64,000 bases of DNA from Taxillus chinensis (GCA_023512835.1 CM042085.1:9656062-9720061); one strand, 5' to 3'. Shown: positions 1-10,656, counted from the first letter of the stretch. The notes: generated by a model from the sequence alone, not told the origin. A program made the numbers and translations.

Positions 1-1
1 T

Positions 2-202
2 GATTTCGACATGGATATTCTTGATTTCGACGATCACGAGCTCTATCACTCCATTCTCTACTTCGACTTCTCGTGCCTCTCTAGAGACAAGTTTATTGTT
101 ATTTTAAATCAGCAATGGTCGATTTACGATGTCGAGTCCGAATATTGGGTTGTGCGATCCCTAATACATATGTCGCCTAGAGACCCGTGTGCAGCCCTAT
201 AA
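2..202 (+). pseudogene. 3' end of a tandem F-box gene copy (partial at window edge)
   Basis: The open frame enters from the left edge and ends at TAA (200-202). Its first ~26 codons closely resemble the C-terminal part of the F-box copy at 3152-4481: both contain a KIDFD/DFD-like start, a LYxxxLYFDFSCL core and near-identical DNA (about 80% by eye over 79 bp, compare 4382-4460). The frame then runs on for about 40 codons to a natural stop. Those codons show what the C-terminus of the second copy probably looked like before a retrotransposon cut it. Only the C-terminal tail is visible, so whether this first copy is intact cannot be judged. F-box proteins with this tail are substrate receptors of SCF ubiquitin ligases; that role is family knowledge, not shown here. 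Confidence 0.6.
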
Positions 203-974
203 AGGAAAGCATGCTTTCATTGCGACAGGCTAGAATATGCTTTCATTCTCGTGCCTCTTTGTAATGCATACTTGGAGTGAAGTTTAATTGGAGTCAGCCG
301 GGAGGTACGTACCCGTACCATTGGTGGCCTCGTCTTTCCTCTTTAATGCGTGTTATATGCCCCTAAACCAAAATAAACACAATTGTTTAATTTTTGTGTG
401 TACCTGGTTTTATGAGATTTGGAATGTTTCATAGAAACACACGTATACAATGGGGGGGGAATAAGTAAGCTTTACTGTTATAAAAATTGAATTCTCGGCA
501 ATTCAAATCTCCAGTTTCTCTTCACCACACGGTTGTGGAAAATGCACCCTAGAAACTTTTTTTTAGTTGATTTAATTTGAATCTCCAACGATTTGAATGA
601 TGATGAGGCTTCGGGTAAGGTTGTTGTTGGGGTTGATGTTACTTGACAAGTTAAAACATTTATTTGATAAATATATAAATCCTTGACAATTCAGACAAAC
701 CAATTGCTTGATAAATAATTTCTAACTTGACAAATAATACTTGCCATCAAATCACTTAATTGACAACTCAAAATGATTTACTTAACAAATAAAAACATAG
801 TTGTAATATTACTTTGTAGCTCCTTACTGGGGGAGAACACTCATGAGAGAGAGGATATGCTCAAGTCGTTTCTTCGGTCAATTATGTAAATGAGAGCGAA
901 AAAAATAACTTTTTGTCTAATGTGAATGTTATAGGCATGTTTGTTAGAAACAGTATATGCTGCTAATATTGATA
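203..974. other. Intergenic, no gene recognised
   Basis: AT-rich spacer between the F-box tail and the RPL5 fragment. No coding signal, RNA gene or structured repeat was recognised. Confidence 0.6.
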
Positions 975-1145
975 TCACTTGTGTACAGAAGGAGCATGTG
1001 CTACAAATTTCTTCTGAGTAGGATTAGCATGAATAGCAGTATTGGACTTTTTGTACACATCCTCAATGTTTTGTGCATCAACACCCTTCTTGACATAGTT
1101 ATTGAAGTGACTTTGGTATTTCTCTGGTTCATTTTCCATCAAAGT
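975..1145 (-). pseudogene. RPL5: Last-exon fragment of ribosomal protein L5 (60S, uL18)
   Basis: On the minus strand, a frame of 57 codons (stop at 975-977) reads TLMENEPEKYQSHFNNYVKK followed by a YKK..AIHANPTQKK segment. This is the C-terminal portion of plant 60S ribosomal protein L5, the 5S rRNA-binding protein of the large subunit. The segment is preceded by TGTGCAG at 1146-1152, a good splice acceptor at the expected exon start, so the copy arose from genomic DNA rather than from a processed mRNA. The earlier L5 exons are not recognisable on the right-hand side. The tail after NPTQKK lacks the usual basic ending. Treated as a non-functional fragment. Confidence 0.65.
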
Positions 1146-1249
1146 CTGCACACTCAATAGGTACAATAAAGGAGCATGAATGTGTGAGTGAGGGAAAAGA
1201 GAACAATTACTAATCTGTTCAACACAAAAATCAAACCCAACACCCAATA

Positions 1250-3151
1250 TTATAATTGTTGTACTTAGAAATTGAGCCTCACCCTCATGTAAGTAACAAC
1301 AGAAAAATCATCCCTAGGTGCTAGTCAATATAAAAGCTCTTTAGACTACAAGGCATAGTAATAAAGCAATATAAATAAACCCTTCAGTATAAAAGCTCTT
1401 CAAGCTCCATCCCAAGATTGCCTAAAGCTTTGCACATAGAGCAGTGCATCAGCCCAACCGGCTAACACAACCAAAGACCTATCCATGATCCACCTAGAAT
1501 GAGACCTCCTGATCCAGCAAGCCCCAATATCCCTTAAGAGCCATTCGTATTAATTTATACCAGAGGGAGGCGGAGTGTTGGTGCTTAAGTGTTATGGGTA
1601 GGATCTTTGTAACACAGTGAATATTAGATAAGTTGGAAGGTTTACATAATTAATGCACTAATGTACATTATAACTTTGGCTGTAGTAAAATAATATTGCA
1701 AGAATTGGATTGTGAATCGAGATCTTCTGGTTTAATCATCACATGTCTTTCCAAAGTATAGGTATGAGGAATAAAACTGAAGTGCACACATAATTGTTGT
1801 AGAAAGAATTAAGAACCATATCTAAATCGATAACACTCATGAAACTGCATGTAGGAATAATTCAGACTTTAAACTTGTCCTTAACTAATGAAAAACATGA
1901 ATGTTATAACAAAATATAAAAATAAACCTTAATGGCATGAAAATAATCATTAAGAAATTTTCTTATTTCTCATTTTCACGTAAATTTTTATATTAAATTA
2001 TAAAATTTTATTTTTAAATAAAAAAAAATAATAAAAAATATTTTTTTTAATAATTTAGTGAATAATTTAGAAAATATCTATTTGTATAGAGAAATAAAAA
2101 TTATTTAAAATTTATAAATTTTAAAAAATATTTCAGAAACACAAGAAAATTTACGTGGATTTCATAACACCAAAAAGTGTTGCCAAGATTTGATAATTTC
2201 TGGGATTATTGATAATCATTAACATCCTAGCGGCAATAGCTCCCGCAATAAATTTATCATTAATTTTATTGTTACCTAAATAAATAAAACTACACTAGTG
2301 CTCAGGGAAGGTGGCTACCAAATGGATGCTCTAAGTAGTGGCATCTCAATCAAAGGCAGATTTTGTGAGAAGGTTATTATACAATTGACCTTCCCTTTGT
2401 CTTCAGTGTCGTAAACAAAAGATAATAATATTTTTTAGCAAATATTTAAATCTTTCCTTGACTTTTTTTTATTTCACCTAAAACATTGCCTACACCACAC
2501 ACATTAAAATGGCAGAATGGATGCAGACCCATAATAATTTGGAAAAGTTTGTTGCGTTGTTAATTTTGTGCATCATCTTTATCATTAAATTAGTATGAAA
2601 AATAAATTAATAAAAAATTAACATAAATTCAAAGATTTATAATGTACTAATTATCTGCGTAATTTATCGGTATATGAGATTTAGTATTACTATTATTATT
2701 ATTATTATACACGTGTAGTTTTATTTATAGGAAGAGATGGTTTGAAGATTTTTCTACCCTTGCGCAGTGACACAACTCACACGGAATAAAGAAAAGAAAT
2801 GACGAGCACCTTCATACGAAAAAAAGAGGAAACTAACTTCCGAAAAATCTCATCGCTAACGGAAATCATATTTTCTAATTATAATATAATAATTATATAT
2901 CAGGTCATTATAATAATATTATATATTTTTTGATATAATATAATTAAGTGTTTTGATATTATAAAGGAAATGTTATAATTCAATATCTAATAATTATATT
3001 ATTAAAGCAAACTAACAGCATCAGCGCCTATAAAATGTTTCTTGTGTGCGTGCAGGAACCTCGCAGAGAGGAATGGTTATGGCAATCGAGTTTTGAATGA
3101 AAAACGTACGCTTCGGCTTGCCTTAGCTAGTGCGGTAATTAAGGATCAGGG
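1250..3151. other. AT-rich intergenic region / F-box upstream region
   Basis: About 1.9 kb with no recognisable gene. It holds poly-A/T-rich blocks (1960-2150), a short (att)n run near 2685-2706 and a TATA-rich stretch at 2880-3000, which lies immediately upstream of the F-box copy and may contain its promoter. No specific cis-element can be assigned. Confidence 0.5.
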
Positions 3152-3208
3152 ATGGTGGAATCAGCAGAAGAAAGAGGAGGAGAGATCCGTGGGAAGGAGG
3201 AGGGAGAA

Positions 3209-3256
<48 letters not shown>
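3209..3256 (+). repeat. (AAT)16 microsatellite encoding poly-Asn
   Basis: Sixteen perfect AAT codons in frame inside the F-box copy, giving sixteen consecutive asparagines between the N-terminus and the F-box. Trinucleotide length changes keep the frame, so this tract should vary in length without breaking the protein. Confidence 0.95.
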
Positions 3257-3259
<3 letters not shown>

Positions 3260-4100
3260 GGCCCCAACTGGGTTGAGTTGCCGCTACATTTGTGGAGTTG
3301 CATATTGATGCGGTTGGAGTCGGAGGAGGTGATGAGTTTTTCGTACGTGAGCGAGTCATGCCGCTATGTGGTCGACCAAGCCCTCCTCAAAGACGACTAT
3401 TACCTGAATGAGCGCGTCATGGCTTCGTCCCCTGGCATTGTTGTCTGCACTCCTTTTTACTCCGGAATCTACGACTTTGGCGTTCATATCTCGTATCTGC
3501 GGGCCGGCGACGACCAACCCAGACTACAACTGATGGCCATGAAGGGTATTAGGGGGGCGCAACTCGTGGCACCTTCCATAAATGGCTTGATTTGTGCCAC
3601 CGACTTCGACATCAGGCCCACCACAGTTCTCTGCAATCCAACCACGGGTGAGTCACTTACCCTCCCAGTGCCCCCCGTCCGTGCTTCGTCGTCCTTCCAT
3701 AAATTTGGGTTTGGGTACAGTCCCTCCACTGACGAGTACAAATTCGTACAACTGGGCCTCAACAGCGTCGACCGGGACGACGAGGAGTCATGCCGTGTTA
3801 TTGACTGCAGAGTACTCACCCTCAGCTTGAGCAGTAGTAGTTCTCATCATCACGACAAACATCAACATCAACTGCAGCGTAGTACTCATGAACATATTGA
3901 CCGCAGACTACTCACCCTCAGCTTGAGTAGTAGTCCTGATCACGACCAACATAATACTCATGATGGTATTAGCAACTCTTCCGCATGGAGAGGGATCGAA
4001 CACTCCTTTGGAATTGGATACGATGAGGTTGTTATTGACGGGTGCGATTCTGGTTCAGTCTACGCGGATGGCGTTATCTACTGGCCCGGCTTCACCGTCA

Positions 4101-4180
4101 CTTCTTGGACCCAACCACACACCCCTCGCCAGCTAATCCACTTCTTGGACCCAACCACACACCTCTCGCCAGCTAATCCA
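4101..4180 (+). repeat. 40-bp tandem duplication in the F-box coding region
   Basis: 4101-4140 and 4141-4180 are nearly identical 40-bp units beginning CTTCTTGGACCCAACCACAC. They differ by a C/T near the middle (CACCCCTCG versus CACCTCTCG). The unit length shifts the reading frame by one. Confidence 0.95.
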
Positions 4181-4481
4181 CTTCATTCTTTGTTTCCATG
4201 TAAGAGACGAAATATTTACTACCGCCCCCTCACCTCCACCGCCTGCTCACCCTTATCGTAGTTATCTGGCAGAAGTGCAGGGGAGGCTGTGTCTGGGTAG
4301 ACTTAGGAACCGAGTGAATTTAGAGCATGAATTAGACGTGTGGATGCTGACGGGTCCAGGAAGTTGGGCTAGGCACCGTAAAATTGATTTCGACTTGGCT
4401 ATTCTTGGTTTCGACGTCCACGTGCTCTATAATGTCGTTCTCTACTTCGACTTCTCGTGCCTCACAAGTTTCTTACGGAGA

Positions 4482-4875
4482 GACTGTTGGAAGAAAATTC
4501 GGGAAATAAAAATAACATATTGAAATTTCTTAGTAATATTTCTATTAAGAAAAAAAAATACACTATTTACAAACACTCAATTTCAATACTCAAATACACC
4601 TCAAAAATTATTAATTTGATAATTTTCTATTTTTCTCACACTTCTCTCTCTTCCCAAAGTGAGACTCTTTCTCCTCTCTCTCAAGTTATCTAACACTTGA
4701 GGCTTGGGATGCTTGTTTTGGGATGGGTTGAAGAGCTGATGGCATGCCCCTTTTATAGGCTAAATCCAACACCCAAATTTTGACAAAAATACATGCCAGC
4801 CATCCTCCTTGAACAAACAGCAGTCGTCCATGTGAAGCATGCCGGCCACCAATGTTGAAGCCTCAATATTTGACA
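4482..4875 (-). repeat. 3' LTR of the first copia element
   Basis: On the minus strand the LTR starts TGTCAAATATTGAGG (4875 downward) and ends TTTTCTTCCAACA (4482), the expected TG...CA ends. It is preceded by the polypurine stretch CAAGTGGGAGAT (about 4876-4887). A TATA box (CCTATAAAAGGGG on minus, about 4750-4762) fits an LTR promoter. The flank to the left is GAGAC (4477-4481), a candidate 5-bp target site whose partner is missing because the other end of the element is lost. Confidence 0.75.
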
Positions 4876-4938
4876 ATCTCCCACTTGAAGACTGATTTTA
4901 ATCTGTCTTCACACCTGCAGTAGCTCTTTCCGATGCAA

Positions 4939-7095
4939 CTATTTTTGAAGACCAATTAGAGTTGCACACAACTCTAATTTGTCTATAATGACTGCTATGG
5001 TTAACATATCAGTTGGGTTATTGCTTCCTTGTATTTTCACAAGTGTCAACACTTCATCCTCTAACAATGATCGAATAAAATGATAACGAAGTCCAATATG
5101 CTTGGTCCTTGAATGAAATGCTGAATTCTTGGCCAAATGTATTGCACTCTGACTGTCACTGTGCAACACATCCATCTCTTGCTTGAACCCCATTTCTGCT
5201 AATAATCCTTATAACCAAATAAACTCCTTGCTGGCTTCTATCACTGCAACATATTTTGCCTCAGTTGTAGATAGAGCCACAATCTTCTGCAACTGAGAAT
5301 TCCAGCTCACTGTTGTAGTCCCCAACATGAACACATATCCTGTAGTGCTCCTCTTGTGGTCTATTTCTCCAGCGAAATCAACATCAACATAGCTTTGCAA
5401 CTTCAGATCACCTTTTCTGAAACATAGACATTTATTAGTAGTACATCGCAGGTATCTAAGTATCCATTTTACTGCTTTCCAATGTTGCTTTCCTGGATTA
5501 GACATAAATCTGCTCACTACTCCCACTGCATAAGCAATACCTAGTCTCGTGCACACCATGGCATACATCAAGCTTCCGATGGCTGAGGCATATGGAACCT
5601 TAGCCATATAATCTTTCTCTTCATCTATCTTTGGACATTGCTCCTTTGACAACTTGAAATGATTAGCAAGAGGTGTCCTCACTGGTTTAGCATCACCTAT
5701 ACTAAACCTTTGTAAAATCTTACAAATATATTCTGCTTGAGATAATTGTAAGGTACATTTCTTTTTGTCTCTGCTAATCCTCATTTCAAATATCTGTTTT
5801 GCTGCACCGAAGTCCTTCATCTCAAATTTACTGGACAACTGTCTCTTCAACTTATTGATCTCATCTAAATTTGCTCCTGCTATTAACTTATCATCTACAT
5901 AAAGTAGTAAGATAATAAAACTGGAATCAATTTTCTTGAAGTAACAGCAGTGGTCAGCATTGCATCTCAGATAGCCATTATCCTGCATGAAACCATCAAA
6001 TTTCTTGTACCACTGTCGGGGTGCTTGTTTTAAACCATATAAGCTTTTAGTCAACTTGCATACCAGATCTTCATTGCCCTCGTCTGTGAATCCCTCTGGT
6101 TGCTGCATGTATATCTTTTCTTCCAAATCTCCATGGAGAAAAACTGTCTTTACATCTAGCTGCTCTAAATATAGATCCTTTGCTGCTACAATGCTTAAAA
6201 CTGACCGAATGGAAGTTAGTTTAACAACTGGAGAGAATATTTCAGTGTAGTTAATACCTTCCTTCTGTTGGAAGCCTTTAACCACCAGTCTTACTTTATA
6301 TCGCTTGGAGCCATCATGCTCCTCCTTGACTCAATACACCCATTTGTTTTCCAAAGCTTTCTTGTCGGCCGATAGCTTTACTAATTCCCAAGTCTGTTTG
6401 GATATAAGAGACTTCATTTCATCTTCCATTATAAGCTCCCACTTGCTCGCATCCTCTACCTGACATGCTTCATGATAGCATTTAGGTTCTCCCCCATCTG
6501 TCAACAGCAAATAATTCAAGTACTTCCTGTTTGGTACATGTGGTCGACTGGATCTCCTCAATGTAGGAACTTGATTCTGTGGCTCTTCACTGGCTTGTCT
6601 TCTAACTTCCTCCACCTGAGGTTTCTGACCTGTTTTGATAGCTTTACTATCTAAGACATCATCGGGCTCAAAGTAAACAAGTTCAGGATCCACTTGACTA
6701 GTGGATTTGGTTGTGTCTCTATCTTTATACAGGACCTTTTCATTAAATACAACATCTCTACTTCTAATGATTTTCTTATTTTGGTTATCCCAACATCTAT
6801 AACCAAATTTATCACCACCATAACCAACAAATGTGCATTTAAGTGATTTAGCATCAAGTTTACTTCTAGCATTATCACTAATATGCACATAAAAGATACA
6901 ACCAAATACTTTCAAATGTGAAAGTCTAACCTCTTTTCTCGTCCAAACTTCTTCTAATATTTTGAACTCTAGAGGTGTTGATGGTCCACGGTTGATGAGG
7001 TAAGCTGCCGTGTTGACTACCTCTGCCCAAAACTGCTTAGGCAACCCTGCATGTATGCGCATACTTCTGGCTCTTTCAGTTAATGTTCTGTTCAT
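4939..7095 (-). pseudogene. Copia reverse transcriptase and RNase H (broken)
   Basis: The frames at 6331-7095, 5209-6285 and 4939-5193 together cover the end of integrase, the linker, RT and RNase H. Recognised motifs are LEQLDVKTVFLHGDL, SLYGLKQAPRQWYKKF and the catalytic LLYVDDKLIAG of copia RT, then DVDFAGEIDHKRSTTGYVF and STTEAKYVA of RNase H and a terminal TKHIGLRYHFIR block. RT would copy element RNA to DNA and RNase H would degrade the template in virus-like particles. The fragments are separated by a stop between 6331 and 6285 and another at about 5206-5208, so no complete polyprotein can be made. Confidence 0.85.
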
Positions 7096-7113
7096 CCATT
7101 CTACTATGCCATT

Positions 7114-7639
7114 CTATTGTGGTGTCCCTGGCACAGTTCTCTTGAGCTTGATCCCGCTCTCATAACATAACCATTTAAACCTAGTGTCTTCATATTTTCT
7201 ACTATTATCTGAACGCAGCCTTTTGATCTTCAAACCGGTTTCATTCTCGACCATCGCTTTCCAACTTTTAAATATTTCAAATACTTCTGACTTCTGTCTG
7301 ATGAAGTATACCCATACTTTCCTGGAATGATCATCAATAAAGGTAACAAAATAATATTTACCTCGAATTGATGAAACTGGCTGGTCCCCAAACATCTGTG
7401 TGAATCAATTCAAACTTTGATTCCTTTGGGGTTCTACCTTCCCTTTCGAAGCTTACCCGTTTCTGCTTTCCGAAAATACAGCTTTCGCACAAATCAATAT
7501 CTATTGATTTTACTCTTGGCAGCTTCCCTTTTGAATGCATGACTTCTATTCTCTTTGCACTCATGTGGCCAAGTCTTTGGTGCCACAGATTTGGGTCATT
7601 TTTACACTCTACAATTGAAATAAAACAATTTCCATTCAT
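7114..7639 (-). pseudogene. Copia integrase (broken)
   Basis: Frame 7358-7639 carries the HHCC zinc-binding module (LWHQRLGHMS ... CESCIFGKQKR) and the start of the catalytic core (LIHTDVWGP). Frame 7114-7395 continues with FVTFIDDHSRKVWVYF and RLRSDNS. The frame must change near 7360-7395, and a TAG interrupts the normally conserved TPQxNG segment near 7111-7113. These breaks inactivate integrase. Confidence 0.85.
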
Positions 7640-7641
7640 AG

Positions 7642-8766
7642 TTATGTAAAGAGTTCATGTTTCTTACCCCGTGCAATATTCATGGCTCCTTTTGAAATCT
7701 TCCAGGTGTCTCCTGCAAAAGTGGACACGTAACAATCTTTTGCCAATTGTCCGATGGAAATTAAATTCTTTCTAAGATTAGGTACATGTCTCACATCTTT
7801 TAGCTTCCATACAGATCCATTGAGCTTAATCTGTACCATTCCTTGACCAACGACATCGCACGCCTGATCATTACTGAGATACACCTTTTCTCGATTGCCC
7901 GCAACATAATCCTCGAACACTTCATTGTTTGAGGTAGCATGGAATGAAGCCCCTGAATTTTGCACCCAGGATTCTGTCTTGCTCTCCATAGAACATATGA
8001 TAACATCATCTGATGCAACATTTGCACTTTCATGCACGTCGTTTTCCTTTTCCGGACCCCTGCACTCAGACTTAAAATGTCCCAATTTTCCACAATTCCA
8101 ACATTCAATTTTATTTTTACCTTTGTTGGTTTGAAATTGGCAACCTCTGGATTTGGATCTATCATTCCTCGATGTAGATCTCCACTGCTGAGTGCCTCTA
8201 TTTCTGCCTCTACCTCTGCTCTCTAGATTTAATGCTGATGCCGATGTGGGAGGGCCTTCTTCCTTCCTTCTGATCTCCTCCGTCATGATCATGTCTACTA
8301 CTTCTGAGAATACCATTTTATTTTTCCTAAAAGAAGCAGAAATAAATTGTACCGTTGATTGCCAACCTTCTGGCATAGTACTAAGCAAGGCACAGGCATT
8401 CACTTCATTGGTGAAAATAATTTCTACCGATTTCAATTGATCATTGGCCTCATTAAAGGAATTTAGATGCTCTCTAAAATTCTCATTTTCTGTATTTTTA
8501 AATTAAACAACTTCTTAATTAAAAATACCTTATGTGCCGCATAAGGCTGCTCGTACATATTCGAGAGAGCCTTTATCAGTCCTGCAGTTGTATTCTGGTC
8601 TTTGACGTTGAAGGCCACAGATCTCGTCAAACTTAGACGGACCACCCCCAAGGCTTTGCGATCTAGCACCTTCCAATCGTCGTCTTTTATTTCCGCCGGC
8701 TTTTCTCCCATCGGCAGGTACAAGTCTTTCTGGTACAAATAGTCCTTCATCTGCATTCGTCAGAAA
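7642..8766 (-). pseudogene. Copia gag and protease (partial, broken)
   Basis: Frames 8463-8756 and 7642-8436 give a gag core (MQMKDYLYQKDLYLPMG, SLTRSVAFNV, AHKVFLIKKLFNLK), a CCHC zinc knuckle (CWNCGKLGHFKSEC, about 8065-8106) and a protease region (WVQNSGASFHAT). In the protease motif the catalytic Asp expected before [ST]GA is Asn, which would abolish activity. The codon immediately upstream of the visible gag start is TGA where Trp is usual. The gag N-terminus and leader are missing. Confidence 0.8.
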
Positions 8767-8788
8767 CTATTCCTTGTCCCATCCTTGT

Positions 8789-9001
8789 CTATGAGTTGAG
8801 TTGGTTTTGAAACATTTGGAACATTTGGGGGTTTTTTGACAGAGTTTCCACCCATTCGTGGACCATGGATGAGGATGGAGAGGCCTCAGCTGCATCTTGT
8901 TCTTCTCCTTCAACGATGGAGGCCCAAGAAGGAAAATGTTGTTGTGAAGCACCTTCGGGAAAATCTTGGACTTCTTTGCCTTTGTTCTTTTTGCGCCCCA
9001 T
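8789..9001 (-). CDS. Small ORF downstream of the pararetrovirus-like pol
   Basis: A 70-codon ORF starts 34 nt after the pol stop. It begins MGRKKNKGKEVQ (basic), contains SWASIVEGEEQ and ends with a Met/Gln-rich segment (MFQMFQNQLNS). No function is recognised. Its position directly behind pol and in the same orientation suggests it belongs to the pararetrovirus-like element rather than to the copia element, whose recognisable gag starts about 30 nt further on. It could alternatively be the true N-terminus of a gag, but no frame links it to the copia gag without a stop. Confidence 0.45.
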   Translation of the reverse strand: MGRKKNKGKEVQDFPEGASQQHFPSWASIVEGEEQDAAEASPSSSMVHEWVETLSKNPQMFQMFQNQLNS

Positions 9002-9034
9002 TTGATGGAAGGATGGAAACAGGGCCTGGTGGGA

Positions 9035-9901
9035 TCAGGGCCTGCTTTGCAAAAATTCACGGGTCAGAAAATCAGGAATATAATTCTTGCTACCTTTAAT
9101 AAATTCAATATCAAAATCAAAAATGCTAAGAAGAGCTTGCCAGCTAGCAAATATTTGTTTAGAAGCAAGATTTTGAACATCTTTTTGTAAAATTTCTTTA
9201 GCAGATTGACAGTCAATGCGGAGAAGGAATTTTTGATTTAGCAAATCACTTTGAAATTTTGAAATACAAAGAACAATTGAAAGAATTTCTTTTTTGACCG
9301 TTGAATAATTCTTTTGGCATGCATTCCAATGACCGGAAGTAAATTGGATGATTTGTTCATGATTATTAATGGTTTGTTTTAGAATACCACCATAACCAAG
9401 ATCAGAGGCATCAGTTTCAACGATTTTTGGAAGATTAGGATCAGCAATATGAAGACAAGGAATAGTTTCAACTTGAGTTTTTATTTGTTTAATAATGTTA
9501 GTATGTTCATCTGTCCACGGAGGAGGATTCTTTTTTAACCTATCATGGAGAGGTTTAGCAATGCGATTAATATTTGGACAAAAGTCTAGAATATAGTTTG
9601 AACTACCTAAAAACCTTTGAAGTTGAGTTTTGTCTAATATTTTATCAGGAAATTTTTGAGCAAAGACAAGAGTTCTTTCTATTGGTGTAATCATGCCATT
9701 TGTAATATAATGTCCTAGAAAACGAACTTTGGTTTGAAAAAGAGAGATTTTAGGCTTGGAAACAACAATGCCATTTTGTTTAACAACATGAAAGAATGTT
9801 TTGAGATGTTTAAAGTGTTGCTCAATAGAGGAAGAGAAAACTAAAACATCATCAATATAAACAATACAAAAATTAGAATATGGATTAAAAATGTCATTCA
9901 T
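9035..9901 (-). pseudogene. Pararetrovirus-like reverse transcriptase (C-terminal half) and RNase H
   Basis: This 288-codon frame opens in the RT palm with the YIDDVLVFS catalytic motif, continues through FLGHYITNG and LQRFLGSSNYI, and ends in RNase H (ETDASDLGYGG, STVKKEIL, RIDCQSA) with a DFLTREF terminus typical of plant pararetroviral pol. Its start is not natural: the N-terminal RT half is in broken frames to the right. Such an enzyme would convert pregenomic RNA to DNA from a tRNA-Met primer. Here it is an old genomic copy. Confidence 0.8.
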
Positions 9902-10656
9902 AATTCTTTGAAATTCGGATGGAGCATTTTTTTAAACCAAAAGGCATTACTTGTCCATTCATACGTGCCAAAGGGAACAAGAAAAGCGTTTTGTAACGAT
10001 CTTTTGGATGGATTTGAACTTGCCAAAATCCTGATTTCATATCAAATTTTGAAAAAATATTTGAGGAATAAAGTTTTTATAAAAGATCTTTTTTGTTTGG
10101 AATGGGATAACGAATCCATTGAAGTGCTTTGTTAAGTGGTTTGTAATTGATAACAAGTCTAGGTGTACCCCTTTCTATTTCAAATATTTTTATTAACATA
10201 AAAAGCGAGACAAGACCAGGGTGACCTAGATTTTTGAATTAAACCTTTGGATTCTAAATCTTGGATTTCTTTTTTGCAATAATTTTCAAGTTCTTGGTTC
10301 ATTTGGATAGGACGAGCTTTAGTAGGGATATTTTTATCAGAAAAATCTTTTTCATAAGGTAAATCAACTATATGTTGTTTTCTATCCCAAAAAGCATTTG
10401 GAAGATCAGAGCAAAGTTCTTGCTCGATTTGTTTTTGAAAAGAACTAATTTTGGATTTAGTTGAATTGTGTAGAAGTTGTTCTTCGATTTTAAGGTTTAA
10501 AATAGATTGATTAAGATGAGAAAGATGAGCCTTTTTTCCTTTGATGGTATTATGAATTTCATTTTTGAAAATATCTTGTGTGGTTAATAAATCTATGGTA
10601 CGCGTTCGTGATTGTTCAAGAAAAGGAAAATTAAGTTTTGAAGAGAATGAATTTGA
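9902..10656 (-). pseudogene. Pararetrovirus-like RT N-terminal region, multiply broken
   Basis: Minus-strand translation in shifting frames still shows an ARPIQMN-like segment, an EIQDLESKGLI segment and a W(S)CLAFYV segment characteristic of the RT fingers. It is interrupted by stops and frame changes, clustered around 10140-10190 and 9905-10080. No single frame spans it. Confidence 0.65.

Larger units (their letters stand above)
3152..4481 (+). pseudogene. F-box protein gene, frameshifted by a 40-bp tandem duplication and 3'-truncated
   Basis: The ATG at 3152 opens a 369-codon frame ending at TAG 4259-4261. Residues 1-19 are acidic/basic, residues 20-35 are sixteen consecutive Asn from an AAT repeat, and residues ~38-75 form an F-box (WVELPLHLWSCILMRL, then a VMSF..VS..CR..V pattern). 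An F-box-associated region follows (SINGLIC, LCNPTTGES, FGFGYSPSTDEYKF). Such proteins usually bind SKP1 through the F-box and select ubiquitination targets with the C-terminal domain. Positions 4101-4140 are repeated at 4141-4180. Because 40 is not divisible by three, the second copy is read in the next frame. That frame stays open across 4259, continues through SYLAEVQGRLCLGRL at about 4260-4305 and resembles the tandem copy at the window start. The coding tail is then cut at 4482 by a copia LTR. Likely non-functional, although a truncated 369-aa product retaining the F-box is possible. Confidence 0.75.
4482..8766 (-). mobile_element. Ty1/copia LTR retrotransposon, 5'-truncated, minus strand
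   Basis: On the minus strand the order is gag, protease, integrase, reverse transcriptase, RNase H, polypurine tract and 3' LTR, which is the copia order (integrase before RT). No 5' LTR or primer-binding site is found next to gag; at about 8767-8788 the sequence switches to the pararetrovirus-like element. Several stop codons and frame changes make it non-autonomous: TGA just before the visible gag start, TAG in the integrase near 7113, and stops between 6331 and 6285 and before 5193. It has landed in the 3' end of the F-box copy. Confidence 0.85.
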
